64,000 nucleotides of DNA from a virus, in IMG/VR virus record IMGVR_UViG_3300045454_000060, positions 38,456-102,455 of that record; one strand, 5' to 3'. Below, one piece after another: positions 49,239 to 57,272 of this stretch (position 1 is the stretch's first letter; each line of letters begins with the position of its first letter). Both the position numbers and the translations under genes were made by a program. Under the pieces are notes generated by a model. It did not search any database. It worked only from the letters and a program-made list of their open reading frames with translations, and had not been told where the DNA came from.

Positions 49239-49529
49239 ATGCCGGCCAACCCGCCGACGCGCAACTTCCGATTGATGCTGGCGCGCGGCTTCATGCCGCT
49301 GTGGGAGCCGGGCGAGTGCGAGATCGTTGGCTGGGTGCTTGGCGGGAACGACGACAAGGCGCTCGCCAAGTATCGCGGGGTCTACGAGGGACCGAACAGC
49401 GATCTGCGCGTGATCGGTGTGCAGATACGCGATCGGGAAATCTATAATCGGCGCGGCTACTACGGTCGGGCGCCGATGAAATACGACCTGGTTGCCGGCT
49501 ACGAACCCGTGTTCGCGAGCGAGCCATGA
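49239..49529 (+). CDS. small unknown protein
   Basis: 96 residues. Contains GECEIVGWVLGGNDDKALAK and Tyr-rich YNRRGYYGRAPMKYDLVAGY. ATGA overlap with the next gene. Confidence 0.68.
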   Translation: MPANPPTRNFRLMLARGFMPLWEPGECEIVGWVLGGNDDKALAKYRGVYEGPNSDLRVIGVQIRDREIYNRRGYYGRAPMKYDLVAGYEPVFASEP

Positions 49530-50122
49530 CGGCGCGCGTCATCGAGCACATCACCCTCACCACCGGCGCGACGCGCATGAGTCCGCGCAGCGAGGTGGAA
49601 AATCGCGTGATTGCGTTCCTGCATCGCGCCCTCGCCGGCGATGGATCCCTGCCGGACGGGTGGCACGTGCAGGTGACGCCGGTTGAACGCGGGGTCTGGC
49701 GCTTCACGCTCGGGCGCAACGGGCGCGTGATCGTGCGCTGCTGGCTGTGTGCCGAGAAGGCTGCCAGCGAGGCGCTGTGGGAGGAGGCCATCAGCGAGGG
49801 GCTGCTGGACGAGCGTGCCGTGGTGCATCGCCCGCGCGGCGTGCCCTGGCTCGCCTGTGCGCTGACGGTGGAGGCGCTGCATGCCACGCCCGACGAGCTG
49901 ATGACGGCGGGCGACGCCGAGCGCTGCGTCGCCTGGGCGCTGCTGGAGCAGGGCAAGCAAAGGGGGGGCGGAGATGATCGGCATCCTGATCAGAGCGTTG
50001 CGGGGGCTGGGAACGGCGGGCGCGCACGGACTTGCCGACGAGATCGAGCGCGACGGGTTGACCGCCAAGCGTGCGGAGGCTGTCGGCGAGATCGCCGGCG
50101 AGGCCATTCGCAAGGCCGATGA
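49526..50122 (+). CDS. unknown protein, 3' end shifted at a G7 run
   Basis: 198 residues as the uninterrupted frame. Residues 1-145 look real (ENRVIAFLHRALAGDGSLPD). After the run of seven G at 49962-49968 the sequence becomes Arg/Gly-rich (CRRDRARRVDRQACGGCRRD) and runs antisense in character through the next gene. A -1 shift, or one extra G, would instead end at TGA 49975-49977 with the usual ATGA overlap. The real product is probably about 150 residues. Confidence 0.6.
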   Translation: MTARVIEHITLTTGATRMSPRSEVENRVIAFLHRALAGDGSLPDGWHVQVTPVERGVWRFTLGRNGRVIVRCWLCAEKAASEALWEEAISEGLLDERAVVHRPRGVPWLACALTVEALHATPDELMTAGDAERCVAWALLEQGKQRGGGDDRHPDQSVAGAGNGGRARTCRRDRARRVDRQACGGCRRDRRRGHSQGR

Positions 50123-50321
50123 AGCGCGCACTCTTGCCTATCGGCTGCTGGATCAGGATCGGGCAGCGGATGATCTCGACGAGGACTATCCAGGGGATCG
50201 CTCTGATCTGCGCGTCTTCATCGCGAACGCGGTGGAGGACGCCTATAAGCAGACCATTCGGCGTGCGGCCTCGGTAGGCGCTGCGGCCAAGATCGCCTTC
50301 GAGCATATGCGGGAAGGATGA
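49974..50321 (+). CDS. unknown helical protein
   Basis: 115 residues, ATG 49974 with GGGGGGGCGGAG before it. Helical and acidic (DEIERDGLTAKRAEAVGEIA, LDEDYPGDRSDLRVFI). Unknown. Confidence 0.72.
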   Translation: MIGILIRALRGLGTAGAHGLADEIERDGLTAKRAEAVGEIAGEAIRKADEARTLAYRLLDQDRAADDLDEDYPGDRSDLRVFIANAVEDAYKQTIRRAASVGAAAKIAFEHMREG

Positions 50322-50352
50322 GATGCCGAAAGGCAGCACCTGAAGAAAGCGC

Positions 50353-50381
50353 TTGCACGCCAATCATCGCTGAGTGACAAC
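50353..50381 (+). promoter_or_regulatory. operator-promoter
   Basis: -35 TTGCAC, 17-bp spacer with AATCATCGCTGAGT (50362-50375), -10 GACAAC, then GGGACGTGCCGC. Confidence 0.82.
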
Positions 50382-50417
50382 GGGACGTGCCGCGCAACAC
50401 GGCAGAGGAGAAGGGTG

Positions 50418-50951
50418 ATGGATGTCGAGCAGATGGCTGCGCGCCTGCGCGAGATGATCGCACGGCGCATGGACGAGTGCGAGGCGAAGGGCAATCTGAC
50501 CCAGAGGGACAAGTGGGCAGTGGAGCTCAAGCATCTCACGCTGCCCGCCTACTGCCAGGCGCTGACGGCGGTCGGCTTTGACCCGGCGCGGCTCGGCACG
50601 CTGGCGATCTACGCCACCACCAAGCTGCGACGCCTGGTGGCGCACTATCTCGGGGTCGGCCGCGCCGACCCCTACACCTTCGAGATCATTCGCAACGCGC
50701 GCGTGATCGCCGAGCAGGGCAACCCGATGGCGAACCGCCTGATGACCGCCACGCTGTCGGCGAAGCTGCGCGTCGAGGGCATCACCCTGCCGACGCGGCG
50801 CGAGGGCAGCGAGGGCACGGCCTCCACCCAGGCCTCCTCGACGCGCATGGCGCTTGCGGCGCTCGGCGCCGGCAAGGCAGAGGGGAAGGGGCCAGGGGCC
50901 CGCTTCGAGATCGACTTCGCCCATCCGATCATGCGCACGGTGATCACGTGA
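50418..50951 (+). CDS. unknown protein
   Basis: 177 residues, GAGAAGG before ATG 50418. Helical N-terminus (QMAARLREMIARRMDECEAK), then LGTLAIYATTKLRRLVAHYL. A Ser/Thr/Ala-rich segment separates a short end. Unknown. Confidence 0.72.
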   Translation: MDVEQMAARLREMIARRMDECEAKGNLTQRDKWAVELKHLTLPAYCQALTAVGFDPARLGTLAIYATTKLRRLVAHYLGVGRADPYTFEIIRNARVIAEQGNPMANRLMTATLSAKLRVEGITLPTRREGSEGTASTQASSTRMALAALGAGKAEGKGPGARFEIDFAHPIMRTVIT

Positions 50952-50976
50952 CGGGCTTCAAGCCGCAAGATCGCAC

Positions 50977-51005
50977 TTGCCGGTGACTCACCCCTGAGCG
51001 ATCTT
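50977..51005 (+). promoter_or_regulatory. operator-promoter
   Basis: -35 TTGCCG, 17-bp spacer with ACTCACCCCTGAGC (50986-50999), -10 GATCTT. Confidence 0.8.
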
Positions 51006-51037
51006 GCATCAGCACAACGGCAAGAGGAGTGCATCGA

Positions 51038-51403
51038 ATGACCAGCATGCCGGAAATCACCATACCGAAGGTCAACGTGCCGGAGGCAGACATGCCGGAA
51101 ATCAGCGAACGCGAGGTGCTGAACATCGCGTCCAAGCTCGCGCTGGCTGACAACTATGCGGCCTACCGCGATCGTGCGATCGAGCTGGCGAGGGGTCTTT
51201 CGACTTTGGCCAGCTACGGCCTCATCAAGAGCACCTCCCGGCGACACGCACGCATCACCCCGGAGATGCGCGAGCAGATGGAAACCATGCTGGCGCAGGG
51301 CGTGTCGCAGCGGACGGTCGCGAAGACCGTTGGCGTGTCGCTCGCGTCCGTGGCACGGCATGTGTGGCTGAAGCGGCAGGGCAATCGCCGCAAGAGGGGC
51401 TGA
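51038..51403 (+). CDS. HTH DNA-binding protein (resolvase/homeodomain-like)
   Basis: 121 residues from ATG 51038, with AAGAGGAG upstream. An N-terminal repeat-like stretch (MPEITIPKVNVPEADMPEIS) is followed by helices and a C-terminal helix-turn-helix: MREQMETMLAQGVSQRTVAK then TVGVSLASVARHVWLKRQG. A regulator candidate; basic tail RRKRG. Confidence 0.75.
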   Translation: MTSMPEITIPKVNVPEADMPEISEREVLNIASKLALADNYAAYRDRAIELARGLSTLASYGLIKSTSRRHARITPEMREQMETMLAQGVSQRTVAKTVGVSLASVARHVWLKRQGNRRKRG

Positions 51404-51404
51404 C

Positions 51405-52208
51405 ATGCCCAATCACGTCACCACGCGCTGCGTCGTGCGCGGCGAGGCGGCCGATCTGGCGCTGTTCCGGGCGCGCATGCTGGTGCAGAAGCCCGAGCTC
51501 CATCGGTCATGGCACGAGGATCCCGAGAAGCGCGATCAGCCGACCGGCAAGACCTATACGGCCTTCGATTTCGAGGGCGTGCTGCCGATGCCCGAGACCG
51601 TCAAGAAGACGGAGAGTTCCTCTGTGCGCGACTTCTGGCTGTTCGCGCTGACCGGGGAGTATCCGCTGGCCGCGCACACCGGCAAGACGCCGCTCGACTA
51701 TCCCTGGGCGCAGAGGGACGGGATCACCACGCGCAAGGCGTTCGAGGGCTGGCTGGAGAGGACCTACCCGGACGGGCGCGCGGCGGCCGAGCGCTCGCTC
51801 AAGGCGAGGGGGGAGACCGGGTGCCTCGACTGGTATGAGTGGGCGCGCCGGCATTGGGGCACCAAGTGGAACGCCTACGACACCAGCATCGTCGCCGAGA
51901 GCGACACCGCCATCGAGTTCACCTTCAACACCGCCTGGAGTTTTCCCACACCCGTGTTCGACGCGCTGGCGAAGGCGTTCCCGTCCCTGGTGTTCGAGTG
52001 CTGGGCCTTCGAGGAAGGCTGGATGTTCGCCGGCGAGGGCGGTTTCTGTGACGACCCGTCGCGGCTGCACGCGCTCGGCATCAAGGAGTTCGAGCTGGTC
52101 GATCCGAGCAGGGCGCTCTACCGGAAAGTCTACGGGCGTTCGCCGATCACGTTCGGGCCTCCACCGATCACGATTGGACATTCGCCGATCAAGATCACTG
52201 AAACCTGA
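51405..52208 (+). CDS. DUF1281/YubB-like ferredoxin-fold protein
   Basis: 267 residues. MPNHVTTRCVVRG at the start and WYEWARRHWGTKWNAYD in the centre are features of the plasmid YubB-like family, found on conjugative plasmids and phages, function unknown. The C-terminal extension has three PIT/PIK repeats (SPITFGPPPITIGHSPIKIT). Confidence 0.82.
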   Translation: MPNHVTTRCVVRGEAADLALFRARMLVQKPELHRSWHEDPEKRDQPTGKTYTAFDFEGVLPMPETVKKTESSSVRDFWLFALTGEYPLAAHTGKTPLDYPWAQRDGITTRKAFEGWLERTYPDGRAAAERSLKARGETGCLDWYEWARRHWGTKWNAYDTSIVAESDTAIEFTFNTAWSFPTPVFDALAKAFPSLVFECWAFEEGWMFAGEGGFCDDPSRLHALGIKEFELVDPSRALYRKVYGRSPITFGPPPITIGHSPIKITET

Positions 52209-52217
52209 ACATCGCGC

Positions 52218-52246
52218 TTGCGCGCCACTCAGCGCTGAGCGATAAC
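52218..52246 (+). promoter_or_regulatory. operator-promoter, consensus copy
   Basis: -35 TTGCGC, 17-bp spacer with the perfect inner palindrome CTCAGCGCTGAG, -10 GATAAC. The clearest example of the class. Confidence 0.88.
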
Positions 52247-52279
52247 GGGGTATCGGCACGGCAGCGGAAGGAGAGGGAC

Positions 52280-52543
52280 ATGAGCGACTGGTGGCTCGTC
52301 ATCGGCAGCACCTTCTCGTGGGGCGTCGCTGGCGCCGGTCTGCCGGCCCCGGAATACGGGCCGTTCTACAGCCAATATGCCTGCGAGGCGACGTTGGCGC
52401 GCGTGCTGACGCTCGCCGAGCTGGACAACGCCAAGCAGCAGTTCGAGGGCGAGGTGGTGATCCCCGATTTCGAGTTCGGCGGCTGGCACGTCGAGCGCGC
52501 CCGCTGCGAGGCACGCGCGCCCGCAGCCATCAGTCAGCGGTAA
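52280..52543 (+). CDS. small unknown protein
   Basis: 87 residues, GGAAGGAGAGGGAC before ATG. Trp/Gly-rich start (SDWWLVIGSTFSWGVAGAGL). Unknown. Confidence 0.68.
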   Translation: MSDWWLVIGSTFSWGVAGAGLPAPEYGPFYSQYACEATLARVLTLAELDNAKQQFEGEVVIPDFEFGGWHVERARCEARAPAAISQR

Positions 52544-52551
52544 GGAGTGTC

Positions 52552-52932
52552 ATGAAACCGATGGTCCATGCCCTGTCATCGGCCCGCAGATTCGGCGGCA
52601 AACCGGATGACTACCTGGCGATCCACGACTGGTTCGACAGCACGAAGGCGGCGCTGCCGGACATTCGCCATCGCGTGATCCTGCACAACGCCTTCGGCTG
52701 CTTCCTGGCCGAGCAGGTGTTCGGGCACACGCTGGTCAACAGCGACGGCAAGACGGTGCATGTGCGCGACGTGGCCGAGCAGCACGTGATCGAGGATCTC
52801 GGCTTCATCCCGACCATCGAGCGCTGCCTGGAGAAGCTGCCGATCGAGCCCTGGATGGCGGGCGGGATCAGGCGCTTCCAGCAGGCGGAGCGCGAGCGCG
52901 AGGCGAACACCCAGCCCGTGCTGGTGGACTGA
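52552..52932 (+). CDS. DUF6915-like conserved protein
   Basis: 126 residues, AAGGAG before ATG. HALSSARRFGGKPDDYLAIH, DWFDSTKAALPDIRHRVILH and VRDVAEQHVIEDLGFIPT match a conserved bacterial and phage family of unknown function with many conserved His. Confidence 0.82.
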   Translation: MKPMVHALSSARRFGGKPDDYLAIHDWFDSTKAALPDIRHRVILHNAFGCFLAEQVFGHTLVNSDGKTVHVRDVAEQHVIEDLGFIPTIERCLEKLPIEPWMAGGIRRFQQAEREREANTQPVLVD

Positions 52933-52955
52933 ACAACCGAGCAACGGAGGAGAAC

Positions 52956-53444
52956 ATGAGCGACCTGACGAACGCCATCGAGGCCGATCTGCAGGAGCTG
53001 GAGCGCCTGCAGGCCGAGACCAGGAATGCCATGCAGCGCGCCACTCAGAACCTGCTGGAGAGCGGCTTCAAGGCGTTCTTCGCCGCCTTCCCGGAGGTGA
53101 AGACGATCCACTGGGCGTCCTACACGCCCTACTTCAACGACGGCGATGCCTGCGTGCACACGATCACGGACATCTGCTTCAGCGCCACCCCGCATGAGGA
53201 TCTGATGTCTCCCTACGGAGACGACGACGAGGGCAACCTGCCGATCAGCGGCGAGCGCTGGGACCGGGAGGCGCGCGGATGGCGCCCCGACCCCAACGTG
53301 ACGCCCGAGCTGAAGGCGGCGATGACGAGCATCGCCAGGCTGATCGAGCGCCTCGACCCGCTCCTCACCGAGACCTACGGCGACCATCGGTATTACCGCG
53401 TGCATAGCGGCGGCCTCGTCGTGGAGGAGTATGACCACGAGTGA
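52956..53444 (+). CDS. unknown protein
   Basis: 162 residues, CGGAGGAGAAC before ATG. N-terminal helix, then FPEVKTIHWASYTPYFNDGD, an alpha/beta domain with HTITDICFSATP. Unknown. Confidence 0.75.
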   Translation: MSDLTNAIEADLQELERLQAETRNAMQRATQNLLESGFKAFFAAFPEVKTIHWASYTPYFNDGDACVHTITDICFSATPHEDLMSPYGDDDEGNLPISGERWDREARGWRPDPNVTPELKAAMTSIARLIERLDPLLTETYGDHRYYRVHSGGLVVEEYDHE

Positions 53445-53466
53445 GCGCCGATTGACGCCGCGACTC

Positions 53467-53509
53467 TGTGCTGGTAGGTCACTCATCCCTGAGCGATCAT
53501 GCCAGCACA
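53467..53509 (+). promoter_or_regulatory. operator inside a larger inverted repeat
   Basis: ACTCATCCCTGAGC (53481-53494) with -10 GATCAT. The whole is flanked by TGTGCTGG (53467-53474) and CCAGCACA (53502-53509). The -35 position reads TGGTAG. Confidence 0.65.
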
Positions 53510-53527
53510 GAGAACGGCATGGAGGGC

Positions 53528-53827
53528 ATGATGTTCTTCTACTCCGACGCTTCCGAGCAGGTCTCGCGCGGCCCCAGGAAGGGCTACGAGCATTGGGATG
53601 CCTGCAAGGCGTGGGCCATGCACACCTACAACCGCATCTGCCTCCAGCACATCAGCGCGACCACGCGCGACTTCAGGGAGAAGGCGCAGGCCGAGAGGGA
53701 GATCCAAATCTGCGACCGCAAGCGCGCCTGGTGGGAGAAGCACCCGAACTTCTCGAGCGCGGGCGCGAGCGGCGCCTTCGAGCGCGATTTCCGCATGGCG
53801 CTGCCTGCGGAGCTGCGCCGTGAGTGA
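53528..53827 (+). CDS. unknown protein
   Basis: 99 residues; three in-frame ATGs (53519, 53528, 53531), with GGAGGG overlapping the first, so 53528 or 53531 is preferred. Helical and basic (FREKAQAEREIQICDRKRAW). Unknown. Confidence 0.68.
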   Translation: MMFFYSDASEQVSRGPRKGYEHWDACKAWAMHTYNRICLQHISATTRDFREKAQAEREIQICDRKRAWWEKHPNFSSAGASGAFERDFRMALPAELRRE

Positions 53828-53924
53828 GTTTCCCTGCCTGGTGGGTTTTGTCGCGGGGATCGTCGTTGGCGTGACACTGATGACCCTGGTCGCGCGCTGG
53901 GCGCTGCGCACCGATCAATCGTGA
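53820..53924 (+). CDS. 34-residue membrane peptide
   Basis: GTG 53820, overlapping the previous gene by 8 bases. A single hydrophobic helix (FPCLVGFVAGIVVGVTLMTL) then a basic end. Below usual length cut-offs. Confidence 0.6.
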   Translation: MSEFPCLVGFVAGIVVGVTLMTLVARWALRTDQS

Positions 53925-53946
53925 ACCGTCTGAAGGAGATGCAAGC

Positions 53947-54369
53947 ATGACCGTCATCAGCGGGGATGATCTGCCGAGGGAGTGGACGCAGCAGGCCGTG
54001 TTCGAGCACGTCTCGCGGCACCTGTTCCGCCAGGGCAGGAAGGCGGCGGCCAACGGCGACTGCCTCTATCGCGGGCCAGACGGGACCTGCTGCGCGGTCG
54101 GCTGCCTGATCCCGGACGAGGTCTACTCGGAGAGCATGGAGGGTAGGTGCATTCATGCGCTGATCCATCAGGACGCCCGCGACAGCCTCGCCTATCTCGA
54201 GCCGTTCTCTCAACTGCTGGAGAGCCTGCAGTCGGTGCACGACTCCAGCTCCGCATGGGAGTCCTCGCGCAACATGCGCGCGGAGCTGCGTCATGTCGGC
54301 GAAGGTTGCGGGTTAAAGGTTGGCTTCCTGCGCCGCCTGCGCTTCGCCTGGGACGGGAAGGGCGCATGA
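53947..54369 (+). CDS. CCAVG-motif protein, distant CGTxCCAxGW relative
   Basis: 140 residues, GAAGGAGATGCAAGC upstream. GPDGTCCAVGCLIPDEVYSE aligns with the Cys core of the 44549 and 45818 proteins. Otherwise divergent. ATGA overlap downstream. Confidence 0.75.
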   Translation: MTVISGDDLPREWTQQAVFEHVSRHLFRQGRKAAANGDCLYRGPDGTCCAVGCLIPDEVYSESMEGRCIHALIHQDARDSLAYLEPFSQLLESLQSVHDSSSAWESSRNMRAELRHVGEGCGLKVGFLRRLRFAWDGKGA

Positions 54370-54599
54370 ACCCGCACATCAACGCGCTGCACGCCTTCTG
54401 CACCGTGCTCTCGGCCGTGTTCAAGTGGGCACGCGAGCACGAGACCGCACGTCGCATCTCGACCGTCGCCGTCGCCGATATTGGCGTCAGGACGATGAAC
54501 CAGATGCTGCACGATGCCGGGCTGCCGCTGCCGTCGGCCGAGATCCAGCACGAGCTTCGGCTGTGTCTGCACGGCTGCGCCGAGAACACCCGGAAATGA
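54366..54599 (+). CDS. small helical protein
   Basis: 77 residues, ATGA overlap. All-helical (HALHAFCTVLSAVFKWAREH). Unknown. Confidence 0.66.
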   Translation: MNPHINALHAFCTVLSAVFKWAREHETARRISTVAVADIGVRTMNQMLHDAGLPLPSAEIQHELRLCLHGCAENTRK

Positions 54600-54603
54600 G
54601 CGC

Positions 54604-54632
54604 TTGAACACCACTCAGCGCTGAGCGATACA
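54604..54632 (+). promoter_or_regulatory. operator-promoter, consensus copy
   Basis: -35 TTGAAC, 17-bp spacer with ACTCAGCGCTGAGC (54613-54626), -10 GATACA. Confidence 0.87.
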
Positions 54633-54664
54633 GGGACAGCGCAGAGAGACAGGCAGGAGGGACG

Positions 54665-54955
54665 ATGCACCAGTTCACGACAATCGCGCCGGTGCAGCAT
54701 CTCGGCAGGGTCCGACCGACGCTTAACCCCGAGGATGCGCCCCTGGCACGGGACCTGCTCGGCATCGAGTGGCCGGAGAACGTGCAGAGCGTGCACGAGT
54801 GGCTGCAGGCGCTCAGGTTCCATCTGCCGCGGCAGAACAAGGAGCCCTTCACGGGCATCACCCAGGGCACCGACTGGTGGCGCGTCACCGGCTTCATCTG
54901 CGAGGCGATCGCGCTGCTGCTCAGGGGCGAGGATTTCCCGGAGGAGCTGGCATGA
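54665..54955 (+). CDS. small unknown protein
   Basis: 96 residues, AGGAGG before ATG. WPENVQSVHEWLQALRFHLP, then a helix (ICEAIALLLRGEDFPEEL). ATGA overlap. Confidence 0.68.
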   Translation: MHQFTTIAPVQHLGRVRPTLNPEDAPLARDLLGIEWPENVQSVHEWLQALRFHLPRQNKEPFTGITQGTDWWRVTGFICEAIALLLRGEDFPEELA

Positions 54956-55116
54956 ACATCTGGCTCGTCTTCGGGCTGCTGCTGCTCGGCATCGCCTTCA
55001 CCCTGCTGATGCCGCCCGCCTGGCCCCCGATCGCGGCGCTGATCGCCGGTGCGTGTGGCGCGCTCGGGGTGGTCGCGGTCTCGATCGGCGTGCATCTCAT
55101 GCTGGAGGACGAGTGA
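54952..55116 (+). CDS. small two-helix membrane protein
   Basis: 54 residues. Hydrophobic segments about 3-22 (WLVFGLLLLGIAFTLLMPPA) and 26-48 (IAALIAGACGALGVVAVSIG). First of two tandem membrane peptides. Confidence 0.68.
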   Translation: MNIWLVFGLLLLGIAFTLLMPPAWPPIAALIAGACGALGVVAVSIGVHLMLEDE

Positions 55117-55117
55117 C

Positions 55118-55282
55118 ATGATCGGCTGGATCGTCATCGCGCTCGCCGCTCTGATCGCGCTCGCGATCTGGCTGACGGGCTCGCTGCTGCTCGGCGTGTT
55201 CTTCTGGTTCGTCGGCAGCGCCCTGCTGTTCCTGGCGAGCTACTGGATCTGGAGTGCCGCCCATGACCCCGCCCGCAAGTGA
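55118..55282 (+). CDS. small two-helix membrane protein
   Basis: 54 residues, one base after the previous stop region. Hydrophobic segments about 4-20 and 22-46 (LLLGVFFWFVGSALLFLASY). Same size and layout as its neighbour but no close identity; the pair may work together. Confidence 0.68.
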   Translation: MIGWIVIALAALIALAIWLTGSLLLGVFFWFVGSALLFLASYWIWSAAHDPARK

Positions 55283-55523
55283 GCCCTGGCGCCCCTTCGA
55301 CGAGGGCAAGGTGCCGCGCAACGAGTGGTTCCTCGTCCTGCTGGCGAAGCCGATGTGGGGCAATCGCGTCTGGCCGATGGTCGTCTGGGACAACATGTCC
55401 ATGATCGGCATGCGCTTCGCCTTCGATGTCAGCGAGAACGGCGACAACCGCGTCCTGATGTGGCGGCCGATGGTGGCGCTGCCGCAGGAGCACGCGCAGG
55501 AGGTGAACGATGCGGCGCCCTGA
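55263..55523 (+). CDS. small unknown protein
   Basis: 86 residues from ATG 55263 (overlap 20 bases; GTG 55254 possible). VPRNEWFLVLLAKPMWGNRV then DNRVLMWRPMVALPQ; resembles small phage 'WRPM..P' proteins of unknown role. Overlaps rtcB by 14 bases. Confidence 0.66.
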   Translation: MTPPASEPWRPFDEGKVPRNEWFLVLLAKPMWGNRVWPMVVWDNMSMIGMRFAFDVSENGDNRVLMWRPMVALPQEHAQEVNDAAP

Positions 55524-56856
55524 CCCGCTCGAAAGCCACGCACGCAGCCTGGCGCTGCAGGCGGGTTACGATCCCGACGGGCGCATCCCGAACCCGCTCA
55601 AGCCCGGCAAGACCATGCCGATCTGGACCACCTTCCGCCGGCATGCGCGCGAGGAGGCGATCGCCGACAGGCAGCGTTATCTGCACGCCCAGCGTGTCGA
55701 GGACCAGGACCCCGCCTATGCCGATGCGCCCCTGGCGGTGCTCGGCGTGCATGAGCCCGCCACCATCGAGCAGATGCGCGCCTGCATGCGGGTCGGCAAC
55801 GTGGTGGCCGGCGTGCTGTGCGCCGACGGGCATCTCGGCTACGCGATGCCGGTGGGCGGGGTGATCGCCTATGAGGGGCAGATCTCCATCTCGGGCGTGG
55901 GTTTCGACATCGCCTGCGGCAATCTCGCCGTGCGGCTCGACACGCGCTTCGACGCCATCAGGCATCGCACGGCGGACATCATGCATGCGATTCGCAAGGA
56001 GATCTCCTTCGGTGTCGGGCGCAGCAACGCGACCCTGGTCGAACATCCGCTGTTCGACGACGAGGAGCTCTGGATCAGCTCCGGGATGCGAGACTACAAG
56101 AGCAAGGCCCAGACCCAGCTCGGCACCGTCGGCTCCGGCAACCACTACATCGACCTGTTCCATGACGAGGACGGGCATGTCTGGATCGGCGTGCATTTCG
56201 GCTCGCGCGGGCTCGGGCACACGGCGGCGACGCGCTACCTCAAGGCTGCCGGCGGCAAGGACGGGATTCACGTGCCGCCAGTGGTGGTGAACGAGATGAG
56301 CGAGATCGGTGCGCGCTACCTCGCGGCGATGGTGCTTGCCGGGGACTATGCCTACGCCGGGCGGGAATGGGTGGTCGAGAGAGTGCGCTCGATCATCGGT
56401 GGCGAGGTGGTCGATCGCGTCCACAACCATCACAACTTCGCCTGGCAGGAGGAGGTGCTCGGCCGACGCTGCTGGGTGGTGCGCAAGGGCGCCACACCCG
56501 CCTATCAGGGGCAGCGCGGCTTCGTCGGCGGCAGCATGGGCGATCATGCCGTGATCCTCGTCGGCACAGGTCACCCCGCCGCACGACATGCGCTGTATTC
56601 CACCGTGCATGGCGCGGGCCGTGTGGTGTCGCGCAAGGAGGCGCATCGCCGCTTCACGCGCGAGCAGATGGCGCTTCGTCTCACGCAGGCGCAGGTGATG
56701 CTTTGGGGCGGCGATCTGGACGAAAGCCCGATGGCCTATCGTCGTCTGGACGAGGTGCTGCACCACCACCGACCGAGTGTGCGGATCGAGCGCACCCTGA
56801 CGCCCTTTGCCGTGCTGATGGCAGGGCCCGGCGAGTTCGACCCCTGGAAGGACTGA
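55510..56856 (+). CDS. rtcB: RtcB-family RNA ligase
   Basis: 448 residues. VGFDIACGNLAVR (metal-binding Cys), TVGSGNHYIDLF, HFGSRGLGH, VHNHHNFAW and the guanylylated-His motif STVHGAGRVVS are all present. RtcB joins 2',3'-cyclic phosphate (or 3'-P) and 5'-OH RNA ends with GTP, the ends left by most anticodon nucleases. Together with the Rnl5-like enzyme the phage can seal both kinds of RNA break. Confidence 0.95.
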   Translation: MRRPDPLESHARSLALQAGYDPDGRIPNPLKPGKTMPIWTTFRRHAREEAIADRQRYLHAQRVEDQDPAYADAPLAVLGVHEPATIEQMRACMRVGNVVAGVLCADGHLGYAMPVGGVIAYEGQISISGVGFDIACGNLAVRLDTRFDAIRHRTADIMHAIRKEISFGVGRSNATLVEHPLFDDEELWISSGMRDYKSKAQTQLGTVGSGNHYIDLFHDEDGHVWIGVHFGSRGLGHTAATRYLKAAGGKDGIHVPPVVVNEMSEIGARYLAAMVLAGDYAYAGREWVVERVRSIIGGEVVDRVHNHHNFAWQEEVLGRRCWVVRKGATPAYQGQRGFVGGSMGDHAVILVGTGHPAARHALYSTVHGAGRVVSRKEAHRRFTREQMALRLTQAQVMLWGGDLDESPMAYRRLDEVLHHHRPSVRIERTLTPFAVLMAGPGEFDPWKD

Positions 56857-56865
56857 GGAGGGATC

Positions 56866-57084
56866 ATGCCCAAGTTCACCGTGCGGCGCTACGTGGATGC
56901 TTCCGTGGTCTACGAGGCGGAAATCGAGGCGGAGGATGCGCATGCCGCGTCGCAGGCCGCGTTCGTGGATGAGGACGAGATCGCGTGGGAGGAGCGCCAC
57001 ACCATCACCTACGACGCGCGCAGTTTCGTCACGCTCGACCCGAAAACCTGGGACCCCATCCACGACACCACGATCGAGACCTGA
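56866..57084 (+). CDS. small acidic protein
   Basis: 72 residues, GAGGAGGGATC before ATG. KFTVRRYVDASVVYEAEIEA starts a small alpha/beta fold. Unknown. Confidence 0.66.
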   Translation: MPKFTVRRYVDASVVYEAEIEAEDAHAASQAAFVDEDEIAWEERHTITYDARSFVTLDPKTWDPIHDTTIET

Positions 57085-57086
57085 CC

Positions 57087-57272
57087 ATGACGCGCTATCT
57101 GGTCTTCCTCGGCGATGACTACTACCCGAAAGGCGGCTGGCGCGACTTCCAAGGCGCGTTCGACACGCTGCGGGAGGCACAGGCGCTCGTCCAACAACGC
57201 CTGCGCGAGAGGGGCTGGATGTGGGCGCACATCGTTGACACCGAGACCATGCAGATCGTGCAGGAGACGTGA
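57087..57272 (+). CDS. small unknown protein
   Basis: 61 residues, 2 bases after the previous stop. RYLVFLGDDYYPKGGWRDFQ and WMWAHIVDTETMQIV resemble small phage proteins that follow this type of locus. Unknown. Confidence 0.66.
   Translation: MTRYLVFLGDDYYPKGGWRDFQGAFDTLREAQALVQQRLRERGWMWAHIVDTETMQIVQET

Noticed and set aside
49978-50122. C-terminal extension of the 49526 gene
   Set aside because: Arg-rich out-of-frame translation overlapping a well-started gene; probably a result of the G7 run.
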